Source: Prochlorococcus sp. AG-355-K03
GTDB taxonomy: Bacteria; Cyanobacteriota; Cyanobacteriia; PCC-6307; Cyanobiaceae
Direction: 5' to 3'
Assembly: GCA_003278685.1 (NCBI GenBank)
Contig: QCDS01000005.1
Location: 1-54,631, forward strand
DNA: 54,631 bases
The notes under the pieces were generated by a model. That model was given only the letters and a program-made list of their open reading frames with translations, ran no database searches and had not been told where the DNA came from. Shown in pieces: positions 18,424 to 28,732 of the stretch; positions within the stretch are counted from its first letter, which is position 1, and each line of letters opens with the position of its first letter. Position numbers and translations under genes: made by a program.

Positions 18424-18903
18424 ATGTCCGAGTTTTTTTCCTTTTTTAACAATTCAGTTCTTTTCTGGAGCCTATTATCCTGTTTACTAGCTCAATTTTT
18501 TAAAATCGTATTCAATTTCTTTTCAACTGGAGAGATAAGATTTGGAATTATGTTCGAGACAGGTGGTATGCCCTCAAGTCATTCCGCCTTAATAACTGGT
18601 GCTACATCTGGTATAGGTTATGAATTAGGATTTGATAGCTCAATATTCGCACTGTCCGTTGCGGTAGCACTAATAGTTATGTATGACGCTAGTGGTGTTC
18701 GAAAATCAGCTGGAATTCAAGCTGCAGAAATTAATAAATTATCAAAAAAATTAGACCCTCAATCTGAATTAATGTTAAAAGAAACACTGGGTCATACAAA
18801 AATTGAGGTCATGGTGGGGAGTTTTTTAGGACCATTAATCACTTTGCCGGGAATGTTTTTTTTAGGTTCACCTATCAAAATATTTGATTTGATAATAAAT
18901 TAA
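18424..18903 (+). CDS. divergent PAP2-family membrane protein (DUF212)
   Basis: A 159-residue membrane protein of the divergent PAP2/acid phosphatase-vanadium haloperoxidase-related family found in cyanobacteria, plants and Firmicutes. Conserved pieces are GGMPSSHSALITGATSGIGY (near residue 47), MYDASGVRKSAGIQA and LGHTKIEVMVGSFLG. Four hydrophobic segments are visible. The SSH and GHT histidines resemble PAP2 phosphatase sites, so a lipid- or prenyl-phosphate phosphatase would fit its place after crtE, but activity has not been established for the family. Its last 4 bases overlap the convergent cbiA-type gene. Confidence 0.82.
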   Translation: MSEFFSFFNNSVLFWSLLSCLLAQFFKIVFNFFSTGEIRFGIMFETGGMPSSHSALITGATSGIGYELGFDSSIFALSVAVALIVMYDASGVRKSAGIQAAEINKLSKKLDPQSELMLKETLGHTKIEVMVGSFLGPLITLPGMFFLGSPIKIFDLIIN

Positions 18904-20291
18904 GAATGCTTTGAAAAAGTAATTTGGGTGGAATCTATAAAGTTTTTTGCGACTTCTGGAGAACTTGGCAAATGTAAGTGAATCCAACTTGCATGTAATT
19001 TTTCATCAAAAAAGCCTTCATTTTTGTATTCGGTTTTCCAAGATTTAATTTTCCATGGGGAAGAAAGTTTCTTCTGTTGCTCAGCTTTTCCAATATCAAG
19101 TTCAGAAAAATTATTTTCAATTTCCCAATAATGAAATTCATGTCCTCTAATTAATTGATTTTGTTTAATGATCGGAGTATCTTTTAAACCCTTAATATAT
19201 CTATAACCTACTGAAAGTTTACTTTTTTTTGATCTAAAAGGCAGAATGCCACTCATTTTATGATTATTACCATTTTCATCTTTTATGAAGTCTCCTAAGA
19301 TCATCATCCCTCCACACTCAGCATATATAAATCCATTTTTGCGGAATTTCCTTAACGAATTTAAGCTTTTTGTAGAGTTACTTATATGATCAGCATATTT
19401 TTCAGGGAACCCACCAGGAATAATTAAAGAAGAAGCCTCATTAGGTATTTCTTCATCATCATAAATACTCCATGAAATCAATGGTATGCCTATTTCACAC
19501 AAAAACTCTTTAGTTTCAGGGTATTGAAAATGAAAGATTTTATCTTCCGCAATTGCGATAGGTTTACTTTTTTCTATTTTAAAATCTTTAAAATTGAAAG
19601 AATTAAATATTTTCTTTTGAGGAGATTTCAGAAATTTAATAAGAGAAAATACATCAAGATTTTTTTCGGCGAAATTTGCAAAATATTCAACATCAATTTC
19701 TTTTCCATTGTCCATTGGAGATATCAAACCTAAATTAGCTTTTTTTAAAGTTATTTTTGAATCAGAAGGTAAAAAACCCAGAATTTCGAAATCTTCATTT
19801 TTAAAAACTTCTTTGATTAATTTTTTATGTCTATCCGAATTAACGTTGTTGAATATAATTCCTGCTATTGACAACTCACTATCGAAATCTCTAAAACCTC
19901 GAATAGTCGCCAAAAGAGAAGCCACTTGACCTCTAGCATTAACAATAAAAATTATTGGAGCATTAAGAAGTTTAGAAATATTTGCTGTGCTGGAATAGGT
20001 TGTTGACCCTAATCCATCAAACAGACCCATCGCTCCTTCAATTAATGAGAATTCATATTTCAAAGAATGTTTTAAAAAACTTTCTTGAACCCATTCCTCA
20101 CCACTTAAAAAAATATCTAAATTCCTGCAAATAGGTTGGCCAATTGAGCTAAGTTGCTGTTGATCAAGATAATCTGGGCCAACCTTGAAAGTTTGTATCT
20201 TTATACCTTTTGAGAATGCCCAGCAAGATAGCAAAAGCGATAATGTAGTTTTTCCACTATCAGTTGAAGGAGAAGATATTACACAAGGCAT
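18900..20291 (-). CDS. cbiA: cobyrinate a,c-diamide synthase
   Basis: A 463-residue glutamine-dependent amidase of the CobB/CbiA family that amidates cobyrinate side chains in B12 (here pseudocobalamin) synthesis. The N-terminal P-loop-like ATP site is SSPSTDSGKTTLSLLL. The segment KVGPDYLDQQQLSSI and the C-terminal class I amidotransferase domain with cysteine in YAECGGMMILGDF (about residue 330) are typical. The final histidine lies in SWIHLHLPS. It is the last gene of a minus-strand run behind opcA and zwf, with only 3 bases to opcA; this link with the pentose phosphate genes is positional only. Confidence 0.9.
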   Translation of the reverse strand: MPCVISSPSTDSGKTTLSLLLSCWAFSKGIKIQTFKVGPDYLDQQQLSSIGQPICRNLDIFLSGEEWVQESFLKHSLKYEFSLIEGAMGLFDGLGSTTYSSTANISKLLNAPIIFIVNARGQVASLLATIRGFRDFDSELSIAGIIFNNVNSDRHKKLIKEVFKNEDFEILGFLPSDSKITLKKANLGLISPMDNGKEIDVEYFANFAEKNLDVFSLIKFLKSPQKKIFNSFNFKDFKIEKSKPIAIAEDKIFHFQYPETKEFLCEIGIPLISWSIYDDEEIPNEASSLIIPGGFPEKYADHISNSTKSLNSLRKFRKNGFIYAECGGMMILGDFIKDENGNNHKMSGILPFRSKKSKLSVGYRYIKGLKDTPIIKQNQLIRGHEFHYWEIENNFSELDIGKAEQQKKLSSPWKIKSWKTEYKNEGFFDEKLHASWIHLHLPSSPEVAKNFIDSTQITFSKHS

Positions 20292-20294
20292 CTA

Positions 20295-21596
20295 TTAGTT
20301 TTTAAAACCATTAAATATTTGGAGGGCTATTTTAATAGAATTTTCAAAAAGAGGACTGGTATTACCTCTACTACTTCCCAATAATTTACTAACATCGTAC
20401 TCTGATGTAGAAAAAGAATTTGGAACAACTTGTTCTATTAATTCCATATTAGCCATTCCCCCCGCCTCAAGTCTCATACATTCCACTGATTCACAGCCAA
20501 GTATTACACAAGTGTTATTTTTTTGAACCTCACTAATTTTTGAAATCAGCCTCAATCCAATAACTTGTCCTAAATGAATACTTGGATTTCCCAAAGATAA
20601 GGGATTAATTGATGTAGAAATTATTTCGCCATTAATTCTTTCAAACTCTATTTTTGTTGATTCTGTATCCCTTTCAACTCTTAGAAAAGACCAACCAAGT
20701 TTATCGCTAATCCATGAAATCAAAAACAAAGCTTGAATCATATGATCACCTGCGATATCAATGTCAACATCAGTGATATGATCTAAAATTGTTCTCCTCG
20801 AAGGCGGATCAAAAATCATTGCTAATGATTCCCTCCAATTTTTCAACCTAACCCAATTCAAATCATTAACAGCTTTATTTGAATTATTTAATTGATCTAA
20901 AACTTTTAAACATCTTTGAGGCGATCCAAGAGCAGTATCAATTATTAACCTTAAACCATAATTATTAAAATATTCGAAAATATCAGGCGACTCATCCAAG
21001 CTTCCATTCCACCACAACCATGAAGGTAATTCATCAATAGATAATTCATCAATTATTTTTAATCCTTTATTAGATATTGAGGCCGAGTCCCCCCTAATAA
21101 CAACTAAATCCCCACATATAGGCTGCATAGCTGGAGTATCACTTAATGGACAGTAAGCGGATACAAAAGTTTTGATATCTGAATTTTTATTTAATGTTGG
21201 CGCAAGAGTTATTAATCTTCTTGGATTCAATGTACTTATTGTTGATTCAAAAAATTGTCCTCTAAAATCTTCAAAGTTTTTATTGGATAAATTTTCCTTC
21301 AACAAATTCAATAATTCTTCACTATTAAGAGAAGTAGTGATAGGAAGTCCTTGATCTAATATAAATTTTTTAGCAACTTTAATTATCTCTTGGCTTAAAT
21401 TTCCAGTAATTGGTCCATTTACTAATCCTTTTTGAACCAAACATTGTTCTAGCCAAGCAGGCTGCCAGATCATTAATGTAAAAGTATTAGCTCCACTATT
21501 ATCTTTATCTTCTGAAATCCATAATTTATTAAGGTAATTAGAAATTTCCTGATAAGGGAGCTCTAAAGGGGTTTGTAGTGTTAGTTGAGGTTTCAT
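20295..21596 (-). CDS. opcA: glucose-6-phosphate dehydrogenase assembly protein OpcA
   Basis: OpcA is an allosteric partner that binds and activates glucose-6-phosphate dehydrogenase in cyanobacteria and helps mediate its redox control by thioredoxin. The 433-residue length is normal. The family segments TLAPTLNKNSDIKTFVSAYCPLSD, split here by many polar residues, and the region around WISDKLGWSFLRV are recognisable, and the gene lies 1 base from zwf, the conserved arrangement. It has no catalytic motif of its own. Cysteines are scattered, with several in the C-terminal third (NTCVILGCESVECMRLEAGG), which could be relevant to redox control. Confidence 0.92.
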   Translation of the reverse strand: MKPQLTLQTPLELPYQEISNYLNKLWISEDKDNSGANTFTLMIWQPAWLEQCLVQKGLVNGPITGNLSQEIIKVAKKFILDQGLPITTSLNSEELLNLLKENLSNKNFEDFRGQFFESTISTLNPRRLITLAPTLNKNSDIKTFVSAYCPLSDTPAMQPICGDLVVIRGDSASISNKGLKIIDELSIDELPSWLWWNGSLDESPDIFEYFNNYGLRLIIDTALGSPQRCLKVLDQLNNSNKAVNDLNWVRLKNWRESLAMIFDPPSRRTILDHITDVDIDIAGDHMIQALFLISWISDKLGWSFLRVERDTESTKIEFERINGEIISTSINPLSLGNPSIHLGQVIGLRLISKISEVQKNNTCVILGCESVECMRLEAGGMANMELIEQVVPNSFSTSEYDVSKLLGSSRGNTSPLFENSIKIALQIFNGFKN

Positions 21597-21597
21597 T

Positions 21598-23121
21598 TTA
21601 AGGTCTACGCCAGAAAATATTATCTTTTGAAATTAATTGATCAGACTCAGGAGGTCCCCATGTCATAGATTCATAATTATAAATAGGTAACTTCCAAGGA
21701 GAATTGTCCATCAATTCTATTAATGGCGTATAAAGTTTCCATGCTGCCTCAACCTCATCACTTCGAGTAAATAAGGTTGGGTCAGAAAGCATTGCATCAG
21801 CTAATAATCTTACATAGCCTTCATCTGAAGGTTCTCCAAATGATTCATCATAAGAAAATTCCATCTGAACAGGTCTTGATTTCATTCCAGAACCAGGAGA
21901 TTTTACCTCAAATTTAAAAGTAGCACCTTCATTTGGCTGAATTCTAAGGATAAGTTGATTTGGAGCAGGATTTATTATTGTTGATTCAAATAAATGAACA
22001 GGAACGTCTTTAAAAGTCAAGACTATTTCTCCAAGTCTTTTTGGTAGTCTTTTACCTGTTCTCAAATAAAAAGGAACCCCTTGCCAACGCCAGTTATCAA
22101 CGAAAACTTTTGTCGCGATATAAGTTTCTGTTGTGCTATTACAATTAACACCATCTTCCTCCCTATATCCTTTGAGTCGATTTGAAATATTTCCTCCCTC
22201 TCCATATTGACCTCTTATGCAACAATTCCAAGGTTCGTTTTCGTCAGCAAGTTTTGAAGCTTGAAGAACCTTAGCTTTTTCATTTCTTATTGCTTCTGGT
22301 TCAAACTTTCCAGGAGGTTCCATAGCAGTAACAGCAAGCATTTGAGTCATATGATTTTGAAGCATATCCCTTAGAGCACCAGAGCTTTCGTAATAACCTG
22401 CTCTATCTTCGACACCCACTGTTTCAGATGAAGTAATTTGAACACTTGAGATATAATTTCTGTTCCAGATTGGTTCAAAAATAGTATTAGCAAACCTCAA
22501 AACAAGAATATTCTGAACTGTCTCTTTACCTAAATAATGATCAATCCTATAAATCTGACTTTCTTCAGCACAACTTTGAACAATCTTATTCAATTTTTTT
22601 GCACTTGAATAATCTCTTCCAAAAGGTTTTTCAATCACTAAACGGCTTTTCTTAGGGTCATCTAAAAGGCCAGCTGCTTTAAGAGCTTTACATCCACTTG
22701 CATAGAAATTGGGAGATACTGATAAATAAAATGTTCTATTCCCATGAGTAGCTTGTGTCTTATCAATTTCATTTAATCTTTTAGAAAGCCTTACGACATG
22801 ATCACTTTGTTGTAAGTCAACTGGTTCGTAGAAAAGATAATTAGAAAATTGTTTCCACTCCCTTTCCTTACCAGATATTTGATTGGATAGCTTTGCTTTC
22901 ATCTTTTCTCTAAACTCATAATCTGTCCAAGGTCTTCTCGCACAACCAACTATTCCAAATTCACTAGGAATTCTTCTTTGCAAATAGAGTTCAAATAAGG
23001 CTGGTATTAATTTTCTATGAGTAAGGTCTCCACTAGCACCAAATATTACTAAGCATTGTGGAGATATAACTCTCTCCTGCCGTAAACCTAATCTTAGAGG
23101 ATTACTTAAAGTTGAAGGCAT
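21598..23121 (-). CDS. zwf: glucose-6-phosphate 1-dehydrogenase
   Basis: Zwf oxidises glucose-6-phosphate with NADP, the entry to the oxidative pentose phosphate pathway and the main dark NADPH source in cyanobacteria. The 507-residue protein has the NADP-binding IFGASGDLTHRKLIPALF near residue 27, the conserved IEKPFGRD near 168 and the active-site signature RIDHYLGKETVQN near 193. The C-terminal TWGPPESDQLI is typical. opcA follows after 1 base and petH precedes it 109 bases upstream on the same strand. In cyanobacteria it is inactivated by thioredoxin in the light; trxA is elsewhere in this window. Confidence 0.97.
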   Translation of the reverse strand: MPSTLSNPLRLGLRQERVISPQCLVIFGASGDLTHRKLIPALFELYLQRRIPSEFGIVGCARRPWTDYEFREKMKAKLSNQISGKEREWKQFSNYLFYEPVDLQQSDHVVRLSKRLNEIDKTQATHGNRTFYLSVSPNFYASGCKALKAAGLLDDPKKSRLVIEKPFGRDYSSAKKLNKIVQSCAEESQIYRIDHYLGKETVQNILVLRFANTIFEPIWNRNYISSVQITSSETVGVEDRAGYYESSGALRDMLQNHMTQMLAVTAMEPPGKFEPEAIRNEKAKVLQASKLADENEPWNCCIRGQYGEGGNISNRLKGYREEDGVNCNSTTETYIATKVFVDNWRWQGVPFYLRTGKRLPKRLGEIVLTFKDVPVHLFESTIINPAPNQLILRIQPNEGATFKFEVKSPGSGMKSRPVQMEFSYDESFGEPSDEGYVRLLADAMLSDPTLFTRSDEVEAAWKLYTPLIELMDNSPWKLPIYNYESMTWGPPESDQLISKDNIFWRRP

Positions 23122-23230
23122 ATTTATAGTATTCTTTATTTAAAATCCTCTTTTTTTCTAATATTAGCTACACATTGTGTCTAAACCAAAAAGTATTTAA
23201 TATAAGCAACTTAAATCTTAAGGTTAAAAT

Positions 23231-24361
<1,131 letters not shown>

Positions 24362-24492
24362 TTAATTTCTTTTATAAAAGATTATCAATTTGTAGTTTAA
24401 TTTGTAGTGATTTTACAAAAATGGTTACGTTTTGAGATCGGAATAAATAGATGAAATTATTTTTATTTTTCAGTATTTGTTGTTTTTATCAG

Positions 24493-24498
24493 TATAGT
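24493..24498 (+). promoter_or_regulatory. candidate -10 box of the START-like gene
   Basis: TATAGT lies about 40 bases before the ATG at 24538 in the spacer shared with petH. No clear -35 is present. The only other notable item in this spacer is the imperfect dyad TTGTA-N7-TACAA at 24402-24418. Confidence 0.3.
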
Positions 24499-24537
24499 TA
24501 CACAGAAATAATTTTTATCTAATTAAAAATTCATTGT

Positions 24538-25080
24538 ATGAACAATACTCAAGAATCAATGATTCATTCTAAAGACAATGATTTCAGGACAATTGAGCAG
24601 ACGATGGAAAAGCTTTCTGGCGGAACAAGACGACTGGCAGCTCAACTTACAACTTCTGCAAATTTCGATTCTTTGTGGAGTGTTTTAACAGACTATGATC
24701 GACTAAATCTTTACATACCAAATCTTTTATCGAGCAAAAAAATATTTCAGAAGGAAAATAATGTTCATCTTAAACAAGTTGGAGCTCAGGATTTCCTTGG
24801 CATGAAATTTTCAGCTGAAGTAACTATAGACTTATTAGAAGATAAGGAGCTTGGCCTTTTAAAATTTAATTTGATAAAAGGAGATTTCAGGAAATTTGAA
24901 GGTAGTTGGAAAATACAAAAAATTAAAAATACTTCAAAAAATTCATTAATTTATGATCTTACTGTTCAAGGTTGTCAATGGATGCCAATAGGGATGATAG
25001 AGAAAAGACTAAAAAAGGATCTTTCAGAAAATTTAATTGCCGTAGATAGGCAAGCAAAATTATCAAAAAGATCTTTTTAA
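24538..25080 (+). CDS. SRPBCC/START-like domain protein, unknown ligand
   Basis: A 180-residue protein with one SRPBCC (polyketide cyclase/START-like) fold from about residue 30 to 165. The family features are the strand-helix RLAAQLTTSANFDSLWSVLTDYDRLNLYIPNL, a following V-x-L-x-x-VGAQ segment and a long C-terminal helix ending in basic residues. Such proteins bind hydrophobic ligands such as quinones, lipids or pigments. Related cyanobacterial and plant proteins are poorly known. No signal peptide. The first about 25 residues are polar. It is followed by tRNA-Glu on the opposite strand. I cannot assign a ligand. Confidence 0.8.
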   Translation: MNNTQESMIHSKDNDFRTIEQTMEKLSGGTRRLAAQLTTSANFDSLWSVLTDYDRLNLYIPNLLSSKKIFQKENNVHLKQVGAQDFLGMKFSAEVTIDLLEDKELGLLKFNLIKGDFRKFEGSWKIQKIKNTSKNSLIYDLTVQGCQWMPIGMIEKRLKKDLSENLIAVDRQAKLSKRSF

Positions 25081-25091
25081 ATTTAAATTAA

Positions 25092-25164
25092 TAGCCCCAA
25101 GGGGATTCGAACCCCTGTCGCCTCCGTGAAAGGGAGGTGTCCTAGGCCTCTAGACGATGGGGCC
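25092..25164 (-). tRNA. trnE: tRNA-Glu(TTC)
   Basis: On the minus strand a 73-base cloverleaf folds fully. The acceptor is GGCCCCA against TGGGGCT, with a G-U first pair. The anticodon stem is CCTCC/GGAGG with loop CTTTCAC, giving anticodon TTC, and the T-arm is GGGGT TCGAATC CCCT. CCA is not encoded. Besides translation, cyanobacterial tRNA-Glu is the substrate of glutamyl-tRNA reductase, so it also starts haem and chlorophyll synthesis. Confidence 0.97.
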
Positions 25165-25205
25165 AGGAAATTAGCATAACAGCTTATTAAAAACTAAGAG
25201 TAAGG

Positions 25206-26324
25206 CTAGCCTTTCGTCAAGTATTGTTGCTCTTTATTTTGTCCTTGCCACACAGGAACTGTGAAATGGAAGCAGGAACCTTCACCAATTTCAGATACGA
25301 CCCATATTCTTCCTCCATGGACTTGTACTATTCTCCTACATACAGATAACCCTATGCCAAATCCAGAAGTTCCTTCAGAAGTCTGAGGAAGCCTAACTCT
25401 ATCAAGAAAAATTCTTTTTTGTTCGCTCAAAGGAATACCTGCACCTTTGTCACAAATTGTTATCTCTACCCATTGATTTGTCTTATGAATCATAGTGATT
25501 TTTATAGATCCAGAGTCTTTAGAAAATTTAATAGCATTTTCAATTAAATTTAAAAATACTTGCCTCATTCTTCTTTGATCTGCAAATACACTTGGTAGAT
25601 CAGATGGAATATCAGTATCAATTTCAATATTCCTTAATCTCCAGAATTTTTCTAATTCGAGTATTACTTCAGCACTTATATTACCTAAATCAATTTTTTG
25701 AGGATTAAATAACGCTTCCCATTTAGTTGTTCCAACCTCTAAAAGATCTTGAGATAAGAGTTCAATCTCTTCCAAACGTCTTTTAATTACCTCCTGTAAT
25801 TTTGCAATATCTATTTGTCCGAGTTTTTGGCTTTGTACAGCCAAAGTAGCAGCAGTTAAAGGTGTTCTTAATTCATGTGCAACCATCCTTAATAATCTTT
25901 CCTGAGATTCTATTCTTTTTGTTAATGTCTCATTTTCTTGTCTTAAAACAAGAAGTTCGTCTTCCAATAAAAATTCTTTTTGAGTTCTTATTGAATCAAT
26001 TTTGGATGGTTGCAAATTAATCCCAAGATTTTTTGTTAAGCCTTCCTGTGACCACCTTGGCAACCATTTTTGCAACTGAGAGAAAATATTACTTCCACCA
26101 AATATTTGCTTTGGAGCTGGGGAAACCTTTATAAGAGCAGGAATAGCGACTAATCTATGTAATTCAAGTAATTCTGGCTGCTCAGTGGGTTCAGAGATCT
26201 GAAGAGATATCTCAAATTCACAATCATCTGATTCTAAATAAGCTATTAGGGACTTGATGTCACTACTAGAAAGTTGATTTCTAGCTGCCACAAGTATTAA
26301 TTTTAACTCTTTTTTATCATTCAA
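25206..26324 (-). CDS. sasA: clock output histidine kinase SasA
   Basis: SasA senses KaiC and phosphorylates the response regulator RpaA, passing clock time to gene expression. The 372-residue protein has the thioredoxin-like KaiB-type domain at about 1-95 ([20 protein letters not shown] ... [21 protein letters not shown]), a coiled-coil stretch at about 115-145, the H box [13 protein letters not shown] with H150, and the ATPase boxes [10 protein letters not shown] (N), DKGAGIP (G1) and [13 protein letters not shown] (G2). Both ends match SasA. Prochlorococcus lacks kaiA, so it serves an hourglass-like timer there. The kai genes are not in the window. Confidence 0.95.
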   Translation of the reverse strand: MNDKKELKLILVAARNQLSSSDIKSLIAYLESDDCEFEISLQISEPTEQPELLELHRLVAIPALIKVSPAPKQIFGGSNIFSQLQKWLPRWSQEGLTKNLGINLQPSKIDSIRTQKEFLLEDELLVLRQENETLTKRIESQERLLRMVAHELRTPLTAATLAVQSQKLGQIDIAKLQEVIKRRLEEIELLSQDLLEVGTTKWEALFNPQKIDLGNISAEVILELEKFWRLRNIEIDTDIPSDLPSVFADQRRMRQVFLNLIENAIKFSKDSGSIKITMIHKTNQWVEITICDKGAGIPLSEQKRIFLDRVRLPQTSEGTSGFGIGLSVCRRIVQVHGGRIWVVSEIGEGSCFHFTVPVWQGQNKEQQYLTKG

Positions 26325-26430
26325 ATGAATTCCTCTGAAGTGTTGAAAAGCTGTTAATCCTTATAAACACCTTAAGATATTTTTTTTTATTTTACAGATG
26401 GGCTATTAAATAAATAGGACTTATTTATAA

Positions 26431-26970
26431 ATGGTTGCTATTAATCCAAAGGGAAATTTACATTTTGGTGAAAACCCTCCTGAAATTAATTTAAATAGTA
26501 ATTTAAAAAGGTGGTTTTCCAGGAATCTTGGATTGTGGAAATCTAATAGAACGTATTTTCTCGAAGAAGCACAAAAAACTTATAATCTAAGTATGAATAT
26601 AAATATACAAGCTCTCGAGAGTAAATCTGAATGGGAGTCTCATTATAAATTCACTTGGTACCCAGAAAAAAAATATAATTTCTTTGACGAAAATCCCCAA
26701 TATAAAGAACGAGGAGAAATGCATGCAATTTTAAAAGGCCATCAACTTAAGAGGGAAACATTTTATTTAAGTAATGATGAAGGCATTTCAAATATTAAGC
26801 AAGTCGACGAACACGAAATGATTTTTGAATCTTCTTACAAAGATTGGTATATCCTTGAACATACAAGACTTGTAGATTCTGATAATTTTAGATTTAGGGT
26901 TATATATTCATGGAATAAAAATAAGCTTAAAATAGTAGAAAATCATCACGAAATTAAAATTATTAAATAA
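26431..26970 (+). CDS. CpcS/CpeS-like lipocalin-fold protein, putative
   Basis: A 179-residue soluble protein whose strand-rich pattern suggests a calycin/lipocalin barrel of the CpcS/CpeS phycobiliprotein lyase type: WFSRNLGLWKSNRTYFL as the opening segment, TWYPEKKYNFF and RGEMHAILKGHQLKRE in the middle, and FRFRVIYSWNKNKLKIVENHHEIK at the end, cut here by eye. Cyanobacterial relatives are conserved but their function is unclear. Real lyases attach bilins to phycobiliproteins; high-light Prochlorococcus keeps almost none of these, so another hydrophobic ligand is likely. It is divergent from sasA, with 106 bases between. Identification rests on motif resemblance only. Confidence 0.55.
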   Translation: MVAINPKGNLHFGENPPEINLNSNLKRWFSRNLGLWKSNRTYFLEEAQKTYNLSMNINIQALESKSEWESHYKFTWYPEKKYNFFDENPQYKERGEMHAILKGHQLKRETFYLSNDEGISNIKQVDEHEMIFESSYKDWYILEHTRLVDSDNFRFRVIYSWNKNKLKIVENHHEIKIIK

Positions 26971-27043
26971 ATTCTATTGGCAGATTTAATTTAAAAATTA
27001 AAAAATGTTATCTTTAGTAATATGAATTAAAAATAAATCAAAT

Positions 27044-27478
27044 ATGGGTTTAAAAATATCTAAAATTTTAGCAATCCCTCTAATTTTTTCATCTTTTTTA
27101 TTTGATACAAATTATGATTTTAATAACGTAAATGCAAATGTTAAAAATTCACCTGCCAATCAAAATGATTTAGATTTATATCATGGGATGGGTGTTTCAT
27201 TTCTATGTAATGCGACAAGAAAAGGATTTGATTTGGATTTCCCAAAAACATTAAACGTTGCCTCATCAACTTTCGCATCAGTAGTTGCACAAAAACACGG
27301 AGGGAAAATAATTGAGAGAAAGAAAGAACAAACAGTTGACATGAAACAATTACAATTTATTGCATCTCTGCAATTAGTTGAATCAGCTCTTCAAGTGTGT
27401 CCAGATAATGTTCCTGAAAAGATCGAAAAACAATTTAAGATTGAAACTGAGAGACTCAAAAAATTACAAGGTTTGTAA
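27044..27478 (+). CDS. small exported protein of unknown function
   Basis: I do not recognise this 144-residue protein. Residues 1-20 look like a signal peptide (MGLKISKILAIPLIFSSFLF), followed by a short Asn/Asp-rich stretch. The mature part has two cysteines, C55 (VSFLCNATRKG) and C119 (LQVCPDNVP), possibly a disulfide, and ends in a charged helix (VPEKIEKQFKIETERLKKLQ). It is probably periplasmic. It follows the CpcS-like gene by 73 bases and is convergent with prs. Low-complexity composition at the front makes the start slightly uncertain, but no better ATG precedes it. Confidence 0.7.
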   Translation: MGLKISKILAIPLIFSSFLFDTNYDFNNVNANVKNSPANQNDLDLYHGMGVSFLCNATRKGFDLDFPKTLNVASSTFASVVAQKHGGKIIERKKEQTVDMKQLQFIASLQLVESALQVCPDNVPEKIEKQFKIETERLKKLQGL

Positions 27479-27490
27479 AGAATAATTTTT

Positions 27491-28486
27491 TTATCTAAAC
27501 ATAGAACTAACAGAACTTTCTTCGTGGATTCTCCAAATAGCTTCTCCAAGCATATTTGCGACTGAAAGAACTTTTAACTGTTGAAAATTATCTTTATGTA
27601 TAACTGGTATGCTGTTAGTCACAATAACTTGTTCGAAAAGATTCTTAGAACTTAATCTTTCATAAGAAGGAGGAGAAAATACAGCATGTGAGGCACATGC
27701 AAATATTCTATTAGCTCCTTCTTTTTTTAATAAATTTGCTCCAGAACAAATTGTGCCTCCCGTGTCTATCATGTCGTCTATAAGAATAGCCGTTTTACCT
27801 TTGACTTCACCAATAACGGTTAGACTTTCAGCGATATTATGCGCAGCTCTCCTTTTATCAATGATAGCCAACGGCGCATCATTCATTAATTTCGCGAACG
27901 CTCTTGCTCTTGCTACCCCGCCTACATCAGGAGAGACTACAACTATTTCTTTTAAATCTAGAGATTCTAGATAATCAATTAATACAGGTGAACCGTAAAT
28001 ATGATCGCATGGTATATCGAAGTAGCCTTGTATCTGAGCCGAGTGTAAGTCCATCGCTAAAACTCTATCAACTCCGGATTTCTCTAGTAAATTGGCAGTT
28101 AATTTTGCAGTTATAGACTCTCTTCCTGAGGTTTTCCTATCTGCCCTTGCATATCCAAAATAGGGAATTACAGCGGTTATTTGTCTTGCAGAAGCTCTTT
28201 TGCAAGCGTCAACCATGATCATGAGCTCCATTAAACTATCGTTTACAGGAGCGCATGTAGGTTGTATAAGGAATACATCACAACCCCTAATAGATTGCTG
28301 AATCTGAACATAAAGTTCTCCATCTGCAAATCTTTTAGATATTAAAGGTACATTTTCAATCCCTAAGTATGATGCAATTTCTTCAGCCAACTTTGGGTTT
28401 GTTGTCCCACTTACTAACCTTAATCTACTATTAGTTAGATTAAAGTTCGATTCTTTACTCTGCATTGCCGTGATAAAACTTGTCAC
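27491..28486 (-). CDS. prs: ribose-phosphate pyrophosphokinase
   Basis: PRPP synthase makes phosphoribosyl pyrophosphate from ribose-5-phosphate and ATP for nucleotides, histidine and tryptophan. The 331-residue protein has FADGELYVQIQQSIRG (about residue 50), the divalent-ion motif DLHSAQIQGYFDIPCDH (about 145), VSPDVGGVARARAFA and the PRPP-binding loop AILIDDMIDTGGT (about 235). About 20 N-terminal residues precede the usual start; ATGs at residues 1 and 8 are both possible, and the first is kept because it follows a promoter-like region. Its 246-base spacer with malQ contains a TATAGT (minus strand, 28504-28509) suited to its -10. Confidence 0.95.
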   Translation of the reverse strand: MTSFITAMQSKESNFNLTNSRLRLVSGTTNPKLAEEIASYLGIENVPLISKRFADGELYVQIQQSIRGCDVFLIQPTCAPVNDSLMELMIMVDACKRASARQITAVIPYFGYARADRKTSGRESITAKLTANLLEKSGVDRVLAMDLHSAQIQGYFDIPCDHIYGSPVLIDYLESLDLKEIVVVSPDVGGVARARAFAKLMNDAPLAIIDKRRAAHNIAESLTVIGEVKGKTAILIDDMIDTGGTICSGANLLKKEGANRIFACASHAVFSPPSYERLSSKNLFEQVIVTNSIPVIHKDNFQQLKVLSVANMLGEAIWRIHEESSVSSMFR

Positions 28487-28503
28487 GAAATTTGCACCAT
28501 AAA

Positions 28504-28509
28504 ACTATA
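28504..28509 (-). promoter_or_regulatory. prs: candidate -10 box of prs
   Basis: On the minus strand the sequence reads TATAGT about 20 bases before the prs start codon. The leader would be short. No clear -35 is visible. The remaining spacer to malQ is AT-rich and shows no gene on either strand. Confidence 0.3.
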
Positions 28510-28732
28510 TTATCATCGTAGTCGTTTATGTGAATTTCGCAAAAGATAATGACTAGATATTTTCAAAAGTCACCTCAATTAAACAAAAAATTGTTGATTA
28601 AAAATTAGAATTTATATTTATCCAGACTTAAAAATCAACAAAGATATTTGTCAATTAAAAAAAATTTGTATAAGGTTGAATTTAGAGAATTAAAAACACG
28701 TTAAGTTTAAAGAATCAAAATATATTGAAAAC

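Noticed and set aside
24402..24418. TTGTA-N7-TACAA dyad in the petH spacer, resembling an NtcA site (GTA-N8-TAC)
   Set aside because: The gap is 7 and not 8, and there is no -10 box at the usual distance for petH. Not enough to call an NtcA site.
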